Assembly (NCBI GenBank): GCA_050946535.1
Contig: JBMNUZ010000004.1
Span: forward strand, 1 to 64,000
DNA length: 64,000 nucleotides
Direction: 5' to 3'
From: RUG708 sp050946535
GTDB lineage: Bacteria; Bacillota; Clostridia; Peptostreptococcales; Anaerovoracaceae
In this document: positions 60,823 through 64,000 of the stretch, piece by piece
Numbering within the stretch: the stretch's first letter is position 1
How the letters are laid out: every line of letters starts with the position of its first letter
Notes under the pieces: generated by a model
Seen by the model: the letters and a program-made list of their open reading frames with translations, nothing else
Told to the model about the DNA's origin: nothing
The model's database searches: none
Translations under genes and position numbers: made by a program

Positions 60823-61116
60823 CTAAACGGTCTTCTCCGCCGGACTGCTGTCTGCAGCGTCATCAACTGCATAAACGCTGACCTGCTTTCTCTTTCTGCC
60901 TTCTCTTTCGAACTTTACAGTTCCGTCGATCTTTGCAAACAGAGTGTCGTCTCCACCTTTGCCAACGTTGTTGCCAGGGTGGAACTTAGTGCCTCTCTGA
61001 CGAACGAGAATGCTGCCGGCTGATACGTACTGGCCGTCTGATCTCTTGACTCCGAGTCTCTTGGACTCACTGTCACGTCCGTTCTTGGAGCTACCTACAC
61101 CTTTCTTACTTGCCAT
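60823..61116 (-). CDS. rpmA: 50S ribosomal protein L27
   Basis: 97 residues, GGAGG site. MASKKGVGSSKNGRDSESKRLGVKRSDGQYV is the conserved start, then GSILVRQRGTKFHPG. It begins directly at the mature N-terminus. In many Bacillota, L27 has an N-terminal extension cut by the Prp protease, whose gene lies between L21 and L27; both extension and gene are missing here. A C-terminal acidic tail of about 10 residues is extra. Confidence 0.97.
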   Translation of the reverse strand: MASKKGVGSSKNGRDSESKRLGVKRSDGQYVSAGSILVRQRGTKFHPGNNVGKGGDDTLFAKIDGTVKFEREGRKRKQVSVYAVDDAADSSPAEKTV

Positions 61117-61216
61117 GACTTACACCTCCCTGAAAATGAAGCCTGCATATGTTCACAGGATTTCTCCTGTATAACTTCTGATCTTAATGTACTGCGTTTT
61201 CTGCAACGCAGAAGGA

Positions 61217-61528
61217 TTATAATACGATTGAATCGATTTTAACCTTTGTATAAGGCTGTCTGTGACCCTGCTTCTTTCTGTAGTCTTTCTTAGCCTTGTA
61301 CTTGTAGATGATGACCTTCTGGCCTTTTCCGTTTTCTACGACAGTGCTCTTGACACTGGCGCCATCGACATAAGGTGCGCCGATCTTGATATCTGCGCCT
61401 TCGCCTGCAGCCAGAACTTTGTCAAATACAACTTCTTCACCGGCTTCAGCACCAAGCTTCTCTACAGAAATTTCGTCGCCTTCCTGTACCTTGTACTGCT
61501 TTCCGCCTGTTTCAATTACTGCATACAT
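61217..61528 (-). CDS. rplU: 50S ribosomal protein L21
   Basis: 103 residues, GGAGG site. MYAVIETGGKQYKVQEGDEISVEKL and KKDYRKKQGHRQPYTKVKI are diagnostic. First gene of the L21-L27-Obg unit; 100 bp before L27 with no intervening gene. A good promoter and a leader of about 80 nt precede it. Confidence 0.97.
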   Translation of the reverse strand: MYAVIETGGKQYKVQEGDEISVEKLGAEAGEEVVFDKVLAAGEGADIKIGAPYVDGASVKSTVVENGKGQKVIIYKYKAKKDYRKKQGHRQPYTKVKIDSIVL

Positions 61529-61642
61529 AAAATCTTACCTCCTCTATCCAGTCTCGCCATCAAGGGCAAGCTCACGCTTTTACAAAAGCCCTCTTTGAGC
61601 GGCTTACCGAAATAGGATACTATCAGCAGAGGTAAAAGTCAA
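61529..61642 (-). promoter_or_regulatory. rplU promoter and leader (possible L21 leader)
   Basis: Minus strand TTGACT at 61637-61642, 17-bp spacer, TATCCT at 61614-61619. The transcribed leader of about 80 nt contains GCTTTTGTAAAAGC and GAGGGC.../GCCCTT pairs, so it can fold; Bacillota have a known L21 leader class here, but I could not match it with certainty. Confidence 0.6.
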
Positions 61643-61757
61643 GTAAAATCGAGTTTATTTCAGGATAATTTATGGGAAATCCCGCTGAGTCAGCGAAGCG
61701 GCCGGACCGATTTACGCAGGTCCTGTGATTTCAGCCGTCTGCTGCCTTTGGATCCGG

Positions 61758-62939
61758 TTAAAATATTTCACCAGTATCGCTGTCTATCATCACGTCGTCT
61801 GGAATGCCTCCGGCGAGATCGTCGTCAAGTCCGTCCTCGATATCTTTCTCAGAAACCGGCGCTTTCGCCCTGCCGGCACCTTCCTTCTGATCCTCTTCCT
61901 CTGTGTCTCCGCGGAGCGCTGCCCTGACCTTGTCCTCTACCTCGTCGAGAATGTCAGGATTCTGCTCGAGATACGCCTTCACGTTTTCACGGCCCTGGCC
62001 GATTCTCATGCCGTTGTAGCTGTACCACGCTCCGGCCTTGTGGATGATGTCGCAGTCAACCGCGCAGTCGAGCGTGTCGCCCGAACGCGAGATGCCTGTT
62101 CCGTACATGATGTCGAACTCTGCTGTCTTGAACGGAGGCGCAACCTTATTCTTTACGATCTTTACGCGGACTCTGTTGCCTATGAACTGATCGCCTTTTT
62201 TAATCGTCTCCTGTTTGCGCACGTCTATACGCATCGTAGCGTAGAACTTTAAAGCTCTTCCTCCTGTAGTCACTTCAGGATTTCCGTAGATGACGCCGAC
62301 CTTTTCACGCAGCTGGTTGATAAAAATGGCACATGTGTTTGATTTATTTATCGCGCCGGCGAGTTTTCTGAGAGCCTGCGACATAAGTCTGGCATGAAGA
62401 CCTACGTGGCTGTCTCCCATGTCGCCCTGTATCTCCGCCTTCGGGACGAGAGCAGCAACCGAGTCGATAACGACGATGTCTATGCCGCCGCTTCTGACGA
62501 GCAGCTCGCAGATCTCGAGTGCCTGTTCGCCTGTATCAGGCTGCGACACGTAAAGCTCTGAAATATCTACGCCGAGGTTCGCGGCGTACTCAGGATCGAG
62601 TGCGTGCTCAGCGTCGATAAACGCCGCTTTCCCGCCTAATTTCTGGGCTTCGGCGATTACATGGAGAGCAAGCGTAGTCTTGCCTGACGACTCAGGCCCG
62701 TATATTTCTGTGATACGGCCCCTCGGGATTCCGCCCACGCCCGTAGCGATGTCGAGGCTTAGCGACCCTGTAGGTATAGTGTCTATATTAATGGCGCTGT
62801 CGTCGCCGAGTTTCATGATCGAGCCCTTGCCGAACTGTTTTTCGATCTGCTTCAGCGCTTCGTTGAGAGCCTTCTCCCTGCCCTCTCTGGTGAGATCGTC
62901 ATTTACGATCTGGACCTTTTCTTTTGATTTTGCTGCCAT
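61758..62939 (-). CDS. recA: Recombinase RecA
   Basis: 393 residues, AAGGA site. Walker A GPESSGKTT, Walker B VVIDSVAAL, DNA loops QGDMGDSHVGLHARLMSQALRKL and NQLREKVGVIYGNPEVTTGG, then KAGAWYSYNGMRIGQGREN. It drives strand exchange and LexA cleavage. The C-terminal 45 residues are very acidic, longer than in many Bacillota. A LexA box overlaps the promoter, so SOS induction is expected. It follows cinA, as in several Gram-positives. Confidence 0.98.
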   Translation of the reverse strand: MAAKSKEKVQIVNDDLTREGREKALNEALKQIEKQFGKGSIMKLGDDSAINIDTIPTGSLSLDIATGVGGIPRGRITEIYGPESSGKTTLALHVIAEAQKLGGKAAFIDAEHALDPEYAANLGVDISELYVSQPDTGEQALEICELLVRSGGIDIVVIDSVAALVPKAEIQGDMGDSHVGLHARLMSQALRKLAGAINKSNTCAIFINQLREKVGVIYGNPEVTTGGRALKFYATMRIDVRKQETIKKGDQFIGNRVRVKIVKNKVAPPFKTAEFDIMYGTGISRSGDTLDCAVDCDIIHKAGAWYSYNGMRIGQGRENVKAYLEQNPDILDEVEDKVRAALRGDTEEEDQKEGAGRAKAPVSEKDIEDGLDDDLAGGIPDDVMIDSDTGEIF

Positions 62940-62965
62940 ATATTTTTCCTTTCAGTACATATTCT

Positions 62966-62993
62966 CGAACATTTGTTCACTATTACTATTATA
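62966..62993 (-). promoter_or_regulatory. recA promoter with LexA (SOS) box
   Basis: CGAAC-ATTT-GTTC at 62966-62978 matches the Gram-positive LexA consensus CGAACn4GTTC. The minus-strand -10 TATAAT is at 62988-62993, so the box covers the start region. It stands 27 bp before the recA ATG. Confidence 0.85.
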
Positions 62994-63066
62994 ATCTGCA
63001 GAACCGTCAGGTCAAGTTATTTTTTTCACTGGATCCTTCGCGGATCTTATATTTTATGCACAAAAT

Positions 63067-63089
63067 AAAGCGGGTGTCTCGCCCGCTTT
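63067..63089 (-). terminator. Terminator after cinA
   Basis: AAAGCGGG (63067-63074) pairs with CCCGCTTT (63082-63089); minus strand continues ATTTTGTG. Separates cinA from the SOS promoter of recA. Confidence 0.75.
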
Positions 63090-63168
63090 AAATATATCAC
63101 ATGCGACAATAAATGTAAATATCTGTAATTTTTATTCTGTATCCGCTTCGCCTCTGCGGTATCAGATT

Positions 63169-64000
63169 CTATTTCTTCAGACTGTTCGCCGGTCCTGGCC
63201 TCTTGCTCTCTGGTATCTCACGCCCGTCCAGGACGTAGATCATCATGTCGAGCGCCGCATCCGCCATCAGGTTTCTCGTGAGCTGTCTGGTCCAGCCGTT
63301 GTGTCTGAACGATTTCGTAGTGAGTTTTCCGTCATAGTAAATGCTGATGCTGAACGTACCCGGTCCAAGGTCCTTGTATCCGTCAGGACCTGCCAGGCCT
63401 GTGATCGCAACACACATCCCGCTTCCCGTTCTGGCGTACACTCCCTTTGCCATCGCCTCTGCCGCCTCGCTGCCGAACATCGTGTACTTGTCGAGGAGAC
63501 CCTGATCGACTCCGAGCTCTTCAACTATCGACTTTTCACTGTAGACAGCGTAGCACCTGTCGAGCACGGCAGAGATGCCCGGCGTATCGGCGAGCTTAGC
63601 TGCAAACAGCCCTGCCGTAGGCGATTCCGCACAGGAAATCGTGATGTTCTTCTCGAGGAGCTTCCTGGCAGCCGCCTGTCCGACTGTTTCTCCGTCCACG
63701 CTGAAGACGTAATCGCCCACTATATCCATTATCTGCTTTGTCATTCTGCCGACCGCATTCTCTGCCTCAGCCCGCGTGCTCCGCTTTGAAGTCACACGCA
63801 GCTCGACGGTTCCCTCTTTTGCATAAGTCGCTATCGTCGGATCGGTCTGGTTGTCTATGAGATCGATGAGCATCGTTTCGGCGAGCGACTCGCCGAGTCC
63901 GAATACCTCGATGTGGCGCGACACGATATAAGCATTTTCGAGGCCGATCAGATACGGCTTTACGTAATGACTCCACATCGTCTTCATTTCAAGAGGTACA
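63169..64000 (-). CDS. cinA: CinA-family protein, C-terminal two thirds (runs off the window)
   Basis: At least 276 residues; the frame is open to 64000 and reads VPLEMKTMWSHYVKPYL, equivalent to the middle of CinA, so the MoCF/COG1058 N-terminal domain lies beyond the edge. The visible C-terminal domain has ITISCAESPTAGLFAAKLADTPGIS, YSEKSIVEELGV, MAKGVYARTGSGMCVAITGLAGPDG and SIYYDG. The second G in the usual E-S-C-T-G-G is changed (AESPTAGL), as is frequent. CinA acts as nicotinamide-mononucleotide deamidase / ADP-ribose pyrophosphatase and is linked to competence in some bacteria. Confidence 0.93.
   Translation of the reverse strand, partial: VPLEMKTMWSHYVKPYLIGLENAYIVSRHIEVFGLGESLAETMLIDLIDNQTDPTIATYAKEGTVELRVTSKRSTRAEAENAVGRMTKQIMDIVGDYVFSVDGETVGQAAARKLLEKNITISCAESPTAGLFAAKLADTPGISAVLDRCYAVYSEKSIVEELGVDQGLLDKYTMFGSEAAEAMAKGVYARTGSGMCVAITGLAGPDGYKDLGPGTFSISIYYDGKLTTKSFRHNGWTRQLTRNLMADAALDMMIYVLDGREIPESKRPGPANSLKK

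Overview
The window looks like the chromosome of a strictly anaerobic Bacillota, class Clostridia. The evidence is strong GGAGG ribosome-binding sites before nearly every gene, some TTG starts, a Gram-positive type LexA box before recA, a Cna-B surface protein, flavodoxins, ferredoxin-like and Fe-S aldo/keto reductases, and an Amt ammonium channel fused to a P-II protein. A gut or similar host habitat and family-level placement (Eubacteriales family XIII type) are inference only. No tRNA, rRNA or CRISPR array was seen.

Layout. 1-121: cut-off end of an IS3-family element. 162-3450: OmpR-type two-component operon with two PepSY-like secreted proteins; 11-bp-spaced hexamers lie before the regulator gene and before the second PepSY gene. 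3670-17990: accessory region of small redox and transport genes, each beside a TetR, MarR, LysR or HxlR regulator (nitroreductase, alpha/beta hydrolase, FAD oxidoreductase, LysE exporter, MATE pump, flavodoxin, epimerase-like reductase, OsmC). Several operators are visible as near-perfect palindromes. 18100-22000: envelope operon (FAD oxidoreductase, GtrA, GT39-type glycosyltransferase) behind a possible attenuator RNA leader. 22100-30140: reductase island of three flavodoxin/AKR genes, two further AKRs, a stand-alone dicluster ferredoxin and a lipoprotein AKR; four transcription units share an upstream motif TTATGCCmCAC.

30400-34060: decayed MATE gene and a large Cna-B adhesin. 34600-38500: two TetR/HXXEE-membrane-protein pairs, one in an operon with a DAPG/phloretin-hydrolase-like enzyme. 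38850-42560: Fe-S AKR, flavodoxin, SDR and LysR. 42600-48330: transglutaminase-like protein, repeat-bearing lipoprotein, a large unknown protein, and an Rrf2/zinc-macrodomain operon. 48650-55340: a 300-bp array of about 15-bp degenerate repeats, a MerR gene with a SMR efflux pair behind a MerR-type 19-bp-spacer promoter, and two paralogous Fe-S proteins. 55580-64000: more conserved core: XRE regulator, KptA, Amt-GlnB, Obg, L27, L21, RecA and CinA.

How it fits together. Much of the accessory part reads as a set of small-molecule reduction and detoxification modules for phenolic or electrophilic compounds, each under its own one-component regulator, with flavodoxins and Fe-S proteins as likely electron carriers. 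The substrates cannot be read from the sequence. Intergenic DNA is unusually rich in degenerate tandem repeats, at least ten separate families with periods from 8 to about 69 bp.
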